A stretch of DNA of 64,000 nt from Sambucus nigra (GCA_949130495.1 OX422218.1:41362651-41426650), one strand, 5' to 3'. Shown: positions 1-12,433, numbered from the stretch's first letter. Notes: a model not told the origin generated them from the sequence alone. Made by a program: numbers and translations.

Positions 1-867
1 GATCTATAGGATTTTTGAAAGGTCAATAGGACTTATAAGAATGTTGTCCCGACAAATGGGACCTAAATATAATTATCCCTTAATTATAATAATAATGATA
101 TTAATTATTATATCTTTTGGATGGTGGGATGAGTCTTTCCGCTATTTTTTGTGTTGAAAGTAAACCAGCTGAATTTTCACTCCCCTTAATAGTGGTGCCC
201 AATTGGGGGATAATGACCTTCAACATAGTTACAAGCACTCCGTGTGGTTGGTTGTATATTGCGTACAGTGGGTGAAATTGATTGTGGGCTCAATCCACTA
301 TCTCCATCTCAAATGTTAAGACAAAATTCTTTCAACGATTTTTCCGAGAAACATGATTCATTCATTGATTTTCACTAAGTTGATTCTTTCATTGTGGAGA
401 TTGAATTGGATAACTTGGTTGACAATTTCTACTCTAGTTTTACTCATTCTACAGGTTCAAACCCAACCAAAGCTTTAAAACAAGACCATTTAGAAGAAAC
501 AACCACTGAGACAACTTGAGCAAGATGAAATGAACAAAAAATTTGACGGATATGAAGATTTTTGAAATTATGACTGGTGCAAAATCTGCAACTCAAGAGT
601 GTGGAAAATTGACGAATTATTATTTATTGTTGTTGGAAATCATTTTTTGGGTGGAAACATATATATCATTTTTTAAATATCTATTACGGTTGGTTTGGTT
701 GCAAAATGTATAAATGGTCTTCATGGTAAATTTTTTTTATGGTAAATCCTATGGAAAAAAGGTTAGGTAAAATTATTTTTTTAGTGACAAAAGTGAGATA
801 CTTGTTAGAATTAATGGTAAAAGTTGCAAATGTAAACAACCTCATATATAAAAAATGGTTTTAATCC
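1..867. other. AT-rich stretch without recognisable genes
   Basis: No reading frame longer than about 60 codons, no LTR boundary and no terminal inverted repeat is visible. The stretch directly precedes the LINE remnant and may contain its decayed 5' part, but I cannot align it to ORF1. Confidence 0.4.
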
Positions 868-1030
868 GACCCAGTGATGCAGGAGTTTCCGTAGAAATTG
901 ATTTATAGAATGAACTTCCCACCAAGATTTGGAGTTGTTGAGAAGGTAAAGGCAATTGGCATTGATTATGAAATTTTCTCACCTTTATTCAACATGTGTT
1001 TGAAACTGCGACACTCAAACAACTCTTGTA
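868..1030 (+). pseudogene. LINE (L1-type) ORF1 remnant with zinc knuckle
   Basis: Two neighbouring frames together resemble the end of plant L1 ORF1, the nucleic-acid-binding protein of a non-LTR retrotransposon. One frame reads VEIDL, then after a stop NELPTKIW, matching the usual V-E-I-D-L and P-x-K-I-W stretch. The next frame reads IDYEIFSPLFNMCLKLRHSN, which fits the plant ORF1 knuckle of CX2CX4HX4C form except that the first Cys is replaced (F-N-M-C where F-C-x-x-C is usual). At least one frameshift and several stops show it is dead. The endonuclease remnant about 550 bp downstream on the same strand supports the call. The intervening 1031-1570 is open over 76 codons but proline/threonine-rich and not recognisable. 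Confidence 0.55.
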
Positions 1031-1570
1031 TTCAAAAAATGAACCTGTAAAAATAATAAACATGAATTTTGGCAAATCTGGTCCAGCAGCAACGACTCCT
1101 TTTCTAAAACCCATTCAACCTCTCCCTCAAATACCGCAACTAATATCAACCATACAAAATACAGTCGTGACAAAACCACCTGCTCAAATAGCACCACCTC
1201 TTCTAACACTATACCCCTTCCTCTAATACCCAAAACGTGCAAGCCAATACAACTTATTTGCTGCCACCAGGACAAACACTTCAACATCTGAATAATTGTG
1301 CAGTTAACCATGCATAATTATTCAGATGGAGAGCACAATGAATCAAGCTTTCATGAATGGCAAAAAGTTTGGGTAGTAGAATCTGAAGAAGGAGGCACAA
1401 ATAGTTGCATTCATGCTGACTCAAGCCAAAAAAAATTCTCTGATCAAATGAGAAAGACCAAAAACTGCAAAGTATTTGTCAAAACCTCAAACATCCTGAC
1501 CTTCAGCTTGGAGGTTGTCAACAACTACTTCTTAAACTGTTTCTAACGTTTAAAGTTCTAATTTTAAGGG

Positions 1571-1930
1571 TTAAAGGTATTGGAAATGATGCCTCAATTT
1601 CTCGGATTAAGAACTTATTAGAACTTACAAAATTGAAGGCAGTAGGATGGATCTTTTTCGTCATAGTCTAAAATTCAGTGTAATAACAAAATTTGGGTGG
1701 TTTGGAGGAACGATTGAACAGTCCAAATTCATAAGTCTACATGTCAATACATCATCTTTCAAGTTGAAAATAATGGCTTACCATGTCCACTCAATTTGAG
1801 CTGAGTTTATGCTAAATGCAAAACGAATGGTAGGTTTGATCTTTGGGATGTTATTTTGGACCTTTCTTCCCCAATTATGGGATCATTGCTTGTGGGGTAT
1901 GACTCCAATATTGTTGGTAATGCCTCATTA
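1571..1930 (+). pseudogene. LINE (L1-type) endonuclease domain remnant
   Basis: In plant L1 elements ORF2 starts with an apurinic-like endonuclease that nicks target DNA before reverse transcription. Here three frames carry successive blocks of that domain: GIGNDASISRIKNLLELTKL (usual start N-x-R-G-I-G-N), then FISLHVNTSSFK, then VYAKCKTNGRFDLWDVILDL followed by LLVGYDSNIVGN. The last block corresponds to the family's W-L-V-G-G-D-F-N motif with the GGDFN residues changed to GYDSN. Frame changes and stops make it non-functional. Reverse transcriptase does not follow, so the element is cut off near 1.95 kb. Confidence 0.65.
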
Positions 1931-1986
1931 AAAAATTGGTGGCCTTCCAATCAACAGGGGAGCTGTTATTGACTTCTCGAGTAATT

Positions 1987-2430
1987 GACTACAAGGAAAA
2001 GGACATTTAGCCAGTAATTTTTTTGCGACGTATTTTACTTCTCATTATAAATGTGTTTTTGTGATGAATTATTACATTCATCGCAATAGTTATGACACAC
2101 AAGTTAATCATTTAAGAAGAATTAAATAAATCGCAAAAAAAGGTGCCTATTGCTAGGAAATTGTAAGTTCGTCACAAAATATTTCGCAGAAAAACTCGCT
2201 CCTACTTTTCCCACATTTAATTTGACTTATTACGATGAATTGGACTTTTTCTCGTAAAAATAACCCAATTAATTCCTTCAACGTAAAAGACTAATATAAA
2301 TTTTAAAATATTAATTTAGCTTTGTGACCATAATTAGACCACTCGCGCCTCCAAATATCACCAGCCTCTCCCCTGTTTGGCGAAATCTCTCGCGCCCCTC
2401 TCTCCATCAATTATTCATCCCTCTCCTAAC
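1987..2430 (+). mobile_element. Possible CACTA-type DNA transposon end
   Basis: The sequence GACTACAAGGAAAAGG at 1987 is one base from the CACTACAAG terminus typical of plant CACTA elements. Inside follow repeated GCGACG, ATCGCAA and CGTCACAAA-like words in both orientations, as in subterminal regions of that superfamily, and later a GC-richer block (TTTGGCGAAATCTCTCGCGC). I could not find the matching CTTGTAGTG right end or a 3-bp target duplication, so this is a weak call and the right limit is arbitrary. Confidence 0.3.
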
Positions 2431-3189
2431 TTAGAAATAAGTAATAACAACTCATGGGATGCTCACATGACCATTATTATCCATCATCTATGGAAGAATA
2501 TACGAATAGCCTACCATTACATAGTAAATCGCATAGACACTATCATACGGAATGAGGTCTCTCACCACCAACACCAAATCCTAGTGAAAAGAAAATCATA
2601 ATCCTCATGATTACAACAATACTTAATGCACCTATAAAGAGATAACTCTCAGCAAAACCATTATGCCAAACAAAATAACAAAAATCTACAACATATGGAT
2701 ACTATGAATACGATGCCTCATTATATCCTAAATATAAGAACTACATCCATAGCCAACCTAAAATCCTAACATCATTGCACATACTCTCGGCAAGGTGATA
2801 CTTCATAAATCATAACCCAGTGCACGGAGTAAGAACCACCACATAAAAATATGCAAACCCCAATTGAACCATCCTTATCTCTACATCACTATATCCATAA
2901 TCCACATTTGGGCACCTGCCAACCACATGGACATACACCACATATCATAAAAATAGAAATCACAATTTATCTTAGGAGCTCTCTTTATCCGCTGAACTTG
3001 CTATCCTATTTTTTTTTCAACAATTGTCTCTAATAAGGATACTCTAAATCTTACATTCGCAACCCTTAATTAAAACACTCTCTTTCTTTGAGGCTCTAGT
3101 GAAACACTTGTTCCTAAAACTTGTTTAAATCTTATACATCAATCAAATGAATGCCTATTGTGTTAAAGTAACTCAATCCTCATATAAAC

Positions 3190-3249
3190 AAGTTGCAGAC
3201 TTTAAGTTGCAGACTTATTCCTGTAAGAGTCTCTAAGTTGCAGACTTTA
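3190..3249. repeat. Three copies of AAGTTGCAGACTT
   Basis: The 13-base word AAGTTGCAGACTT occurs three times in about 60 bp, two copies nearly adjacent and the third after a spacer. It is a local duplication with no evident function. Confidence 0.7.
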
Positions 3250-3884
3250 CCCCAAACAAGATAATTTCTCATAATCATCATCACGGCTATGGTGAACACT
3301 AATGTCCAACCACTCATCCTATACCTGACAACTAACTCGCAATGGTCCTCATTCTAAGACTTTTCTGAGTGCGAATACTCCGAATGTCTTGCCAACGCTC
3401 AAACGACAATGATCGATGTTGACACAAATATCATCACTACACCAAAGTACAAATTCCTACAACATGATGTAGAAACGTCAATTAATGCTCGTAGAAAACA
3501 AAATGGGCACAACACAGATCCAAAGGACACAAGAACCTGGATGCTTTGATGTCGACTGTGACATCTTGCGATATTCCACACGTGATTGATCATGATACAT
3601 ATGAAATCCCGATAAGGTCTAAATAATTTATATCATTTTTAGCATCAACGTAAACTGAAAACCATGGTAAATTAAAACAAACACAATAAAGGGTTCAATA
3701 AGAGATGAGGAATTAAAATACTAAACTATGAAAACTGAAACAATTATAAACTAAAAACCATGGTAATTCTTTAAGTGGGGCTCTTTGATATCATTTATTT
3801 TTTAGCTAACATATCACAACATTCAATATTTGATAAAGCTGTCTCATTTAAAATAAAAAATAAAAAAATGATCCGCCCGAAAAT

Positions 3885-4095
3885 TTATTTTTCAAATAAA
3901 AAAATGTTTCTAACGAAATAAACACAGTTTATGACAAAATAAAAACGGTTTATGGTAAAAAAAACACTTTTAACAAAATAAAAGTAGTTTAAAATAAAGT
4001 TTCTTTTAAATAAAAATATTTTTAACTAAAAAGACTCTTTTTAACAAAAAGAAAAACACTTTCTAATGAAAAAACACTTTTTTGACAAAACACAA
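3885..4095. repeat. Degenerate A-rich tandem repeat
   Basis: A diverged repeat of roughly 20-28 bp runs through here, each copy resembling AACAAAATAAAAACGGTTT with variable A-runs. It is probably an old minisatellite or the A-rich end of an element. Confidence 0.5.
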
Positions 4096-5187
4096 AAAAA
4101 TAATTTTAAAAAGGACGGTGAAAATTTGCTTTCCGATATACCAAAGTAAATCTTTGCCACAACAGTGGGAAAATGATGGCAAATTTTCATGTGGACATGA
4201 CAAATAAAATGTATCAAAGACCCGAAATAATTGACAAAATCCTTTGTTGGCCATCATTTGTTATATTTGTCATGACAAATAAGGAGTATCAAGCACGCCC
4301 ATTGTGGACTATCTAAAATATTTAAAGTAATTTTATACGTACCAAGTTTTTTTTTTATCAATTTCACTTTTTCAAGTGCATTTAACACACTTGGAATGGA
4401 AACTTTGTGAACAAATCATACACATAGACTTTTCCAAGTATTTATGATGCAAGAAAGATCAAAAAGATTTTTTTTGAAACAGTTATATTTTGGTGATATA
4501 CAGAAAAGAAAATTTTTCGAGATCATGTTTTTAATAGATAGGTACAAGAGCACTTCAATAAATTGTATTTTCACTGCTTTACCAATCTTACATTGTAATA
4601 ATATTGTTAAGAAAAATTGGAGAGATAAACTTGTATATTACTATTATTGAGAGTTATTATTGTTCAAACGCACAAAATCATATAGTATTTGGAGCTAGGT
4701 TAAGCTTTACGATCGCATATTTAAGTTCGGCTAAGCTTCGCAGTTGTATTCATTTAGAACTCGGTTCAAGTTCCATGGTTATAACGTGGAATTGGTCCAA
4801 CTCAGAACGATTGATATATGGAAGTTTCAGATATAATATATTTATTCACAATAATAGAATATATTTATTAAATATTAATGTTTGCTTAGAAACCCAATTC
4901 ACTCCAATTTGGTTATTTTTCTAGGCAACACTTTCATTCTTTGAGCATTTTCACAAAATAAACAATATAAATTTATTGTTTGAGATTACAAGTAACCCGA
5001 ACACTTTTTTAGACTAGTCCTTTTTTGGAAAAGGAAAAAAATTCTATCCAATTGTTTAAATCCATAACTTTAAATTTGCAAATCCAAAATTTATAAAATT
5101 TATATATTTGGAATTTTCTCATCAATATCTATGGAACAACTCCGATATTCGATATTTTTGCATTTAGAAATAGATATATTATTTGTT

Positions 5188-5400
5188 TATATAAAAACTC
5201 TTTTCACGTAAAAGAGAAACAAAAGGGGAGATAGAGAGAGAGAGATAAAGAGAGAGAGAGAGAGAAAGAGACTCTCGCGGGGCTACTTTGGTAAGATTAG
5301 GTGTTGCTCCAGCGGGGGTGGGGTCGAGGTTGGGGTAAGGAGGCTAGAGACAAAAGAAGAATTGTGATGTGCCCTTGAACAATTAGGTAAGACTAATTCC
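5188..5400 (+). promoter_or_regulatory. Promoter-like stretch: TATA box, GA-rich leader, splice donor
   Basis: TATATAAAAA at 5188-5197 is a good plant TATA box. About 30 bp downstream a GA-rich leader begins, including a GA microsatellite at 5229-5271. At 5386/5387 ATTAG is followed by GTAAGACT, a near-consensus 5' splice site. The arrangement TATA, GA-rich leader, donor is the same as in the gypsy LTRs elsewhere in this window, so it may be the remains of another LTR rather than a gene promoter. A pyrimidine-rich sequence ending in TAG at 6161 is a possible acceptor, but no coding sequence follows that I can identify. Confidence 0.35.
5229..5271. repeat. GA microsatellite
   Basis: An interrupted (GA)n run, with single-base breaks. 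It lies just downstream of a TATA-like sequence and would form part of the leader if that promoter is real. Confidence 0.9.
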
Positions 5401-6559
5401 ATAGTTATGTCTTATTTATTTTTTATTTGTAGAAATAATAATTTACTTGGGTTGTCGAAATAAACATTAGGTACAAATATAACACATTTTAAATCTACCA
5501 ATTTTGGCGCGCTTTTGTAATTAACTGGGAACATGTGTAATAGTCCCATATAAGAAGATTCATTTGCAATCAATCATTTTTTGTTTATTTTTTTGGCCTT
5601 GTAATTAATATGGGACATGTGTCATTATCTAATAAATGAATATACATGAAAATAGTTGTGATAGGTTGGTATAAGCCTAATTATAAGAATCAATAATCTT
5701 ATTTAATCTCCGGATTTAAAGTGCTCATAAGGGCCGAACTTGGAGCTCCCAACTAAGCCAAAACAATAACATCGTGCATTTAAAACTTACACTAAAAGGT
5801 TATCCAACCCTTCACCCCAACTTAACATGTTTTCAACAATATTTCATGCCTCTAAATACTTTTAGACCCCGTTTTATCCATACATATCTTTAAGAATATA
5901 AACTTCTCGAATTAAATCAATCAATAAACATAAACACACATTTATTCAAATGAAATCAGAAGGGTATTTCATCATGCCCTAATAACGGAATTCCATCTGC
6001 AAAATTTGACTCAATCCCAATTGAAAGAATCCTCAATTTATCTATTGTATGTCACTCTCTCTCCGATATACCTCACATTACTTGAAATTATGCGTCGCGT
6101 GAAATAATACGTTCATATACCATAGCATCACTATATAACTTCCTGTGAACGTCTCCTGTAGGTTTAGATCATGCTCCATTTTATCCATTTTATCCATTTG
6201 GTTATTTTCCCCTCCTCTAACCAGTCCTCATCCTTTCCCTAATACGGGACACCTTCCATTAGCTGTCTTTAATTATAGCCCTTGTAATTTCATCTCATTT
6301 CATGACATCCAAAAAAGAAGAGTAAGAACAGGCCACACATATAACCTCATGGGCTCCATGAAGAAAATTTATTGATACTATAGCCATAAAATAAATTATC
6401 CAAACACATGCACTGATATTATCTTCCCTCTAATCCTCACTCGCAAGCACGAAACACGTTTTTGCCAAACACGACTCCCCCCGTTCATCCTGACTATCTC
6501 TCTGCGAGTGATACATAGTACTCAAACATGGCTCAAGTCTTGTACCCATCAATAATTTT
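5401..6559. other. Unassigned DNA left of a gypsy fragment
   Basis: No recognisable coding, RNA or repeat boundary. The stretch ends where family-D gypsy integrase homology begins abruptly, so the break near 6.56 kb is a truncation or recombination junction. Confidence 0.5.
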
Positions 6560-7070
6560 GACAAGAGTGCGATACAAATGCCTCAAGATAGACAGAAGAG
6601 TTATGTTGATGCTGATCGCAGACACTTGGAGTTAGAGGTTGGCGACCAGGTGTTGATATGTGTGTCTCCCATGAAGGGGGTCATGGGATTCGGTAAGAAG
6701 GGGAAGTTAGCACCTAGGTATGTTTGACCTTTCCCTATTACTGAGAGAGTGGAGCCGGTGGCATATAGACTGGGTTTACCGGAGCATCTTCGACAGATAC
6801 ATGATGTGTTCTATGTGGCATTGCTGAAGAAGTACAAGAGTAGAGAGAGAGCCTTCTGGCACATTCCACTCGAGGAGAATTATTTGCATCCAGACGTCTC
6901 GTATGAGGAGAGACCCATGGCTATTATGTATCACAGCGAGCGAAAACTACGGTCTAAGGTGGTACCACTAGTCATAGTTCAATGGGGAAACCATAGTGTT
7001 GATGAGTCTACTTGGGAGCGGGAGGGAGGATGACGTGCGAGAGAAGTATCCACAGTTGTTTACCATAGGT
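6560..7070 (+). pseudogene. Tekay-like gypsy integrase C-terminus and chromodomain, truncated (family D)
   Basis: This is the last part of a chromovirus pol polyprotein. In frame 2 from about 6572 come Q-D-R-Q-K-S-Y, LELEVGDQVLI, VSPMKGV and GKKGKLAPRY (the GPY/F-type integrase module), then LPEHLRQIHDVFYVALLKKY, and the chromodomain-like stretch ending KVVPLVIVQWGN, DESTWERE. The chromodomain is thought to direct integration into marked chromatin. Faults: an in-frame TGA at 6725 where the glycine of G-P-F is usual, and a frameshift in the GGGAGGGAGG run near 7020. Everything upstream (gag, protease, RT, RNase H, integrase core) is missing. A polypurine tract and LTR follow directly. Confidence 0.85.
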
Positions 7071-7100
7071 ATGACCTAATTTCAAGGATGAAATTCCTTT

Positions 7101-7113
7101 GTAAGGGGGTAAG
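7101..7113 (+). other. Polypurine tract, family D
   Basis: GTAAGGGGGTAAG lies immediately before the LTR start TGTAATACCC, the normal place for the primer of plus-strand DNA synthesis. Nearby AAATTCC wording matches the same place in families A and B. Confidence 0.8.
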
Positions 7114-7115
7114 TA

Positions 7116-8560
7116 TGTAATACCCTGTATTTCTACATATTAGAGATTTAATTAATTCGATAATTAAATTGTTTTCTTTTAAATTACACAAGAGAAATAA
7201 TTTAATTAAATTAAATAATAATGTGACTATATAATATTAATTGGGTGTGAGATAATGATTAATATTGATAATTATATTTACTAAGTGAATAGTATAAGAT
7301 TGATGATTAATAAATTACGTCGTAGCGAATGATTTGGGTGTAATTAGATTTATTCAATTGGGAGTCGCGTGTAGACTAGCTTGAGGTCAAAATGAGATAT
7401 TTATGTTGAGTGACTCGGATGATGATTTCGAGGTCACGGATGTGTTCGGAAGGGTCAAATTATTAGAGATAGTATACTCAGGGATGCCAATTGGTGGAGG
7501 AACATGGATGTTACATGTGTGTTAATGGTGAACAATGCATCTGCGAAATGAGGAATATGACTTATAGAGGGACGAACCGATCCGGTGCAAGGGAGAACCG
7601 ATCTGGTGCCCAGAAAAATATAAAATTACCTTTTAGCCTAAAACTCCTCAATTGTTGTTTTTGAAAACTTTTAGGATATTGTTAGAATGTAATGAGGGAT
7701 ATATTATATTGCTGTAGGCCATGATAAGGTTATGGGAATTTAGTCTTATCGAGAGAATTAAGACGATGATTAAACGGGATTAAACCACAATGTAATTAAT
7801 AAACGAGAACGAGAATGTAATTACGTGAAAGCGTGAGTCAGTTTATGGCATGAACCAGTAGGGTAAGGAAGACTTAGCTACTGAAATCATAAAAGGGGTA
7901 ACTAGGGCCCTTAGTGTAGAGATTAATACTCAATTAAATACAATAGTGAGAAAAGTCTTAACTTGCTAGTACGGTGAGTATTCAAGTGTTATATACTATG
8001 TACAAATGAAAATAATTAGGCTGTCTGAATACCTACTAAATATGTCAATATATAGGTTGTGTGTTTACCTATATGATTGAAGTTATAAGTTAGCATACCT
8101 ACGCTACTTGCTATAACGGAGGTTCTCGCGCAGTGGGCGATCCCACCTTTCCGGTTCCAGGGAGGCCAGGATTTGTGCCCAAGAACATAGAACTTAGTGC
8201 GGCTCTCTATGTGACATGTATTAGTGATACCGACATGTCATTCAGGTACGTAAGGTATGTGCGTAGTCCAAAGTAAAAGAACTATGTTCGCCTCCAGCGT
8301 TTGTTATTTTATTTTGGTTTCGAGGACATACATACGATTGAGATTATTCTACTTATGTGTGATAGTAGATTGATAGATACTTTTTATCAAAATAATGAAT
8401 TAATTAGTGAAACCTAATCAATTAAATGAGAAGATTATTGAAATGCTATTTTGAACTCTTAGCATCCGAGAAATGTTAATTCAGATAGCGTACTGTATGG
8501 GCGGTATGGGGACTTAGAGATGTGGATAGTCCAGATAGTTACTTATGTCTAGTTATATTG
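7116..8560 (+). mobile_element. Truncated 3' LTR of Tekay-like element (family D)
   Basis: It begins TGTAATACCCTGTATTT, the start shared with families A and B. Further blocks align with family A: a region with CGGAAGGGTC, the block CTACTTGCTAT (8110), and a stretch near 8490-8530 that matches the GGTATGGGG and GGATAGT words of the solo LTR. The right-hand quarter with the GGTGTCACA end is missing. Homology stops near 8.56 kb where minus-strand Tat sequence starts, so the LTR was cut. It holds two ACCGATCYGGT dyads, listed separately. Confidence 0.75.
7576..7607. repeat. Pair of ACCGATCYGGT dyads in LTR D
   Basis: ACCGATCCGGT (7576-7586) and ACCGATCTGGT (7597-7607) are near-palindromes separated by 10 bp, followed by GCCCAGA. 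Position and layout match palindrome arrays in the LTRs of families A, B and C. Confidence 0.75.
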
Positions 8561-8565
8561 GGTAG

Positions 8566-9360
8566 TACATCTTTGATCCATTATTCTAAAAATCCACATA
8601 AAGGGAAGTCACTCCCTCTCTCGTAAATTCTTTATAAAGGATGGACTGACTAATTACAGGGTCATCCCTAGGTTTCTTGAATTCTAGATTCCTGACCTTC
8701 AACGCCTTGGAGGTGAGATCCTTACTCTTTCATTTATATCCCAATCCTAAAGTGATGGACTGTTGTGGTATGGTGACATGTTCACTGAGTCTTTGCTGAT
8801 TTTTACCTAGCCCCATTCCTGACATCAACTTCATATTCTTCATCATATGGGTAACATTGTAACACCCATGTTTAGATTATGGAGGTGGGATTTCTTCCTT
8901 TATATATTTCGAGATGGTTTATATAGGTGGATTAAGTTAAAACCCACTAATATAGACGTCTCCACTCTCATATTGAATTTTGAGAACATTAATGTCGAGT
9001 TTTTCTCCCTTGACCAATCTGAAGTCTTCAGACATCGTAATCAAGTTTTCTCCATAGGCAAATTTTAATTTTTGGTGCAATGATGAAGTGATACCCTGAA
9101 TTTCATGAAGCGACGGCCTTCCTAGAAAGAGGTCGGTATGTCGATCACTTGGAATTCGATAATGCTATTAAGTGGGAAAAAATTGAGACTGAACTTGATG
9201 TATATCTTTACTTCTTTACGAGCCTTGTAATATGGCCTTGCCGCTTGAGTGGTAGTCGTTAGATCTTCTTGCGTAATTCCCACACATTTGGTTATTCTCA
9301 GGGTGTCAAACCTTTAATGTCGATCCGTTGTCGATAAGTACCATCTACATCCTCTATTCT
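8566..9360 (-). pseudogene. Tat/Ogre-type gypsy protease and G-patch region, decayed
   Basis: Read on the minus strand from 9360 downwards, the first block is MVLIDNGSTLKV. DNGS stands where the D-T/S-G active site of the retroviral-type protease sits in the Tat lineage. After stops and frame changes come FQVIDIPTSF and LGRPSLHEIQGITSSLHQKL, the Tat hallmark (usually L-L-G-R-P-W, with S-S-L-H-Q-K). Next is MSGMGLGKNQQ with GLGYK (about 8850-8740), a G-patch, an RNA-binding glycine-rich motif known between protease and RT in Tat/Ogre elements. The last part to 8566 fits the linker before RT. RT itself is missing; sequence changes to the family-D LTR at about 8.56 kb. Confidence 0.75.
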
Positions 9361-10194
9361 TGTATGTTTATGGTCATGTTCAAATCCATTTTGTGGTGTG
9401 GTTCCATATTAGGTAATTCCTTACTCGCAGAGGAGATGCTTTTCAGGAAGTTTAATCTATCGACAATTTCAATGAGATCTTCGAGGCTAGCAGAGATTGG
9501 TATAATTTTTTGAGAAAATTGTTATTGGATAAAATACATCTCTGGTTTGGAAGACATAAGAATCCCACATGTGGAAATATTGCTTTGTGTTTTCTTTAAC
9601 TATTATAGGACTCAGTTTTCCACTATTTCTTCCCATGGGAATTCATTGAGTACTTATTTCCCTCATTCTTATCATTTTCTCTGATATGGACAGGGTTTGG
9701 GGTCGGGAATTTGTGAAATCTTTCGGAGCGAGTCACATGGTTAACATTCGAAGATCCATTATGGGATAAGGAATTTTCTAATTATTTCATCGAAGTCTAT
9801 AGTGCAGGTTTGATCTTCATTTTCACATGGAGGAGAGGCCAGTAGATCGTCAAAATGAGACATCCGATCTTCCTAGGTAGATAATTCTACTGTTGAAAAT
9901 TTAAAAGACCGACATGGCCATGATTCTTTATTGTACTTAATTTTAAACATTTAATCCCATCCAGTTGGGAGTATTTCTTAATCATAACACACAGCTTGAA
10001 GTTCTTCATCATATTTAACCTCCCAATATTCGTAGAGGTTATCATGTCTATGCACTATGTCTCACAATAAAAGATCGAAGCTTTCTTAAAACACTATGTA
10101 TATCAGTTGATATAGGCTCACCTCGAAAGCTCACCCAGTGGCTTTCAAAGATCCAAGTGTTCAAACCATAAGATCCATGGGTTTTGAGTAGGTA
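9361..10194 (-). pseudogene. Tat/Ogre-type gag-protease linker, decayed
   Basis: On the minus strand a block reading VTRS-x-R-F-H-K-F-P (about 9740) matches the T-R-S-G-R-x-Y motif found between gag and protease in Tat elements. Acidic stretches upstream of it fit the same linker. Between 9.9 and 10.19 kb the relation is uncertain. The sequence ends at the copia LTR boundary at 10200. Confidence 0.5.
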
Positions 10195-10199
10195 CCATA

Positions 10200-12009
10200 T
10201 GAAAAAAATACTTAGGCAAAAATATGATTAACAATGTTAACCAACTGTGTTTTCTGTAAATCATATATTTTTTTTAACAAATCCTTACACACGAAAATGG
10301 ATTTAAATATAAAACAAGATGGGTGACCTAATATATAACCAAATTTAATTTTGAAAATCATTTTAAACAATTTAATAAGCATAAAACTAAATAGAATGAG
10401 TAAGAAACAATGCAAATAAGTAAAGAAACAAACATCCACAACACAAGGATTTTAACGTGGTAAAATCTCCCTATATGAAACATCCACGCAGACCTCTATG
10501 CCCCACAACAGAAAAATTCACTAATGATTAAAAATACTATACAAATACCGCAAAAATAAGGATTGGAAAAGAAATATATATCTAACTCAGATTCCCCTCT
10601 CAAATGTAGTTACATGCCTATCAATGGTTATGCGGACAATTCCAAGATGAATGAAAAAGCCACGCCCCGAAATATCAACATAGAAGAGTGGAATTTGTTT
10701 GATATGTATTGAAGTGTATAAAATGCTCTTATGATACACACACAAAAATTAAGTGTTACAGATCTATCTTATAACAAATCACAAGATATCTACATGCTAG
10801 AATTAGATCTCAGATTTTCAAAATAAATTTTTAGATCTAAGTTCAAAATGCAATAGATCTTCAGAAAAACAAAGCAAGTTTTCAAAACATGTTTTGAAAA
10901 ACAAAATGTTTTCCGTAGAATAGTTATATACATAACATATACGTGTTTAGAAATAAAATCAATTCAAAAAATAAAAAAATTGATTTATGAGAGTCGAAAC
11001 AAGAAAGAATGTTTTTAGAATATTTAGACATTGGATTTCAAGAAGTTTTGATTTTGAAAAATTGAAATACCTTAGATAAAAAAACCATCTAACTAAGATA
11101 TGATTCTAATTGTAAAATCTAGTCTAGGTTTACCCTATATTTTTATAGATTTAAGTAAATGTATTAAGAAGGTAAACGAAAGCCTTATTTCTCTATTCTC
11201 TCTTTAACATATCTCATTTCTCTCTATAGATCTATCCTCTATAACTCTGTAGGAAAATGTAAAAATGACCAAAAGGGTCCGAAACAATCGAAGAAATGGT
11301 TTATATATGAAATTTTGTGAGCAATTTACAACTGGTGAGAATGAAGGATTAGGATCTGAAGCGATAGATGGAATAACAATCCAACAAGTAAAGATAAAGC
11401 ATCTTGAGAATGCTAAACCAGATAAATAAGAAACGTGTAAAAACCATTGATTCTTAATACTCGGTAAAACCTAGTCAACCACAAATAAGGAGGGCTAACA
11501 ACCAAACACGCCCGTAGATGTAAAGTAGTAAAAAAAAATACTAATGAATTAAAAATGTTTATTAATTCAATTAAAAATGCTAAAAGACAACTTTTAATTG
11601 AGGATAAATTATCTAAAATATTTTCACACAATATTATATCAAAATAAAATTATCCATATTTTTAGCATTATTAAATTATGGAGTAAAAATTTAATCAACT
11701 CCTACGTTAAATCAAATTATGTTAGTTCCAATGCTTAAAAGATTCATTAAATGATTTTTGAAAATTTTCAGTGAATGGAAGTGTGTATATAGAATGTTTT
11801 GTAGTGTGCTTCACTATTTTTTGTTGTGTCCCTTATACAAACTGGGATCTTCGATGCAGATATGAATCACTTTATGGTATTCAATCTTGAATGGAGCTTG
11901 AGAGGTATATTACCTAGAAATTATTTTTGCACAATATCCAAACTAGTTGAACACTTGATAGACTAGACTCAAAAATTCCTAATAGAGTCTTCTATCTAAG
12001 AAGGATTCA
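10200..12009 (-). repeat. 3' LTR of the copia element
   Basis: It starts TGAAAAAAATACTTAGG and ends GGATTCA. It aligns over its length with 20988-22804, for example GATTAACAATGTTAAC, AAGTAAAGAAACAAACATCC and the right-hand GATCTTCGATGCAGAT. Sequence divergence between the two LTRs is clearly visible, so the insertion is not recent. Confidence 0.8.
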
Positions 12010-12012
12010 ATA

Positions 12013-12021
12013 TCCCCCTTT
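12013..12021 (-). other. Polypurine tract of copia element
   Basis: On the minus strand CAAAGGGGG precedes the 3' LTR by a few bases, the expected place for plus-strand primer. Confidence 0.65.
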
Positions 12022-12433
12022 GGATATTTATGGAAAAAATCCATTGAGTAAATTCATATTCCGTAGAATACTTTGAACTATTTGGAAAAAAAAAACCTCA
12101 ACTGTCAAAGAGATTACTACCCCCATCGAAATTTAAAAGTAGAATAAGGGTATAAAATACAACTCAAATCTGCACAAAAATTACATCTTTATCAAATGAG
12201 TTATGTTAAAATAAGCATAAAGAAGATAATGTTCAATAATATAGATGTACTCTACTCCCCCATTTTGGCGCAAATAGACAAGGGCGTAAAGTAATGAACA
12301 AACAAACAGATCTTGACAAGTGTCGATCCTAAATTAAAAAGATACGGGAGGTGGCTTTTATCATAACCTCATATAAAAAATTATTATCACGATAAAGACG
12401 GGAATATGGGTTCATGTAAAAGAGATAAATCAA

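Larger units (their letters stand above)
2431..5180. other. Unassigned AT-rich DNA, only short repeats
   Basis: No protein family, LTR boundary or RNA gene is recognisable over this 2.7 kb. Open frames do not exceed 106 codons and show no known motif. Two simple repeats inside it are listed separately. Confidence 0.5.

Noticed and set aside
996..1226. 76-codon proline/threonine-rich frame as a host gene
   Set aside because: It starts inside the LINE ORF1 zinc-knuckle remnant, so it is LINE-derived low-complexity sequence.
10195..10199. CCATA as a proven target duplication of the copia element
   Set aside because: No matching copy was found at the right end near 24175, which is degraded and joined to another element.
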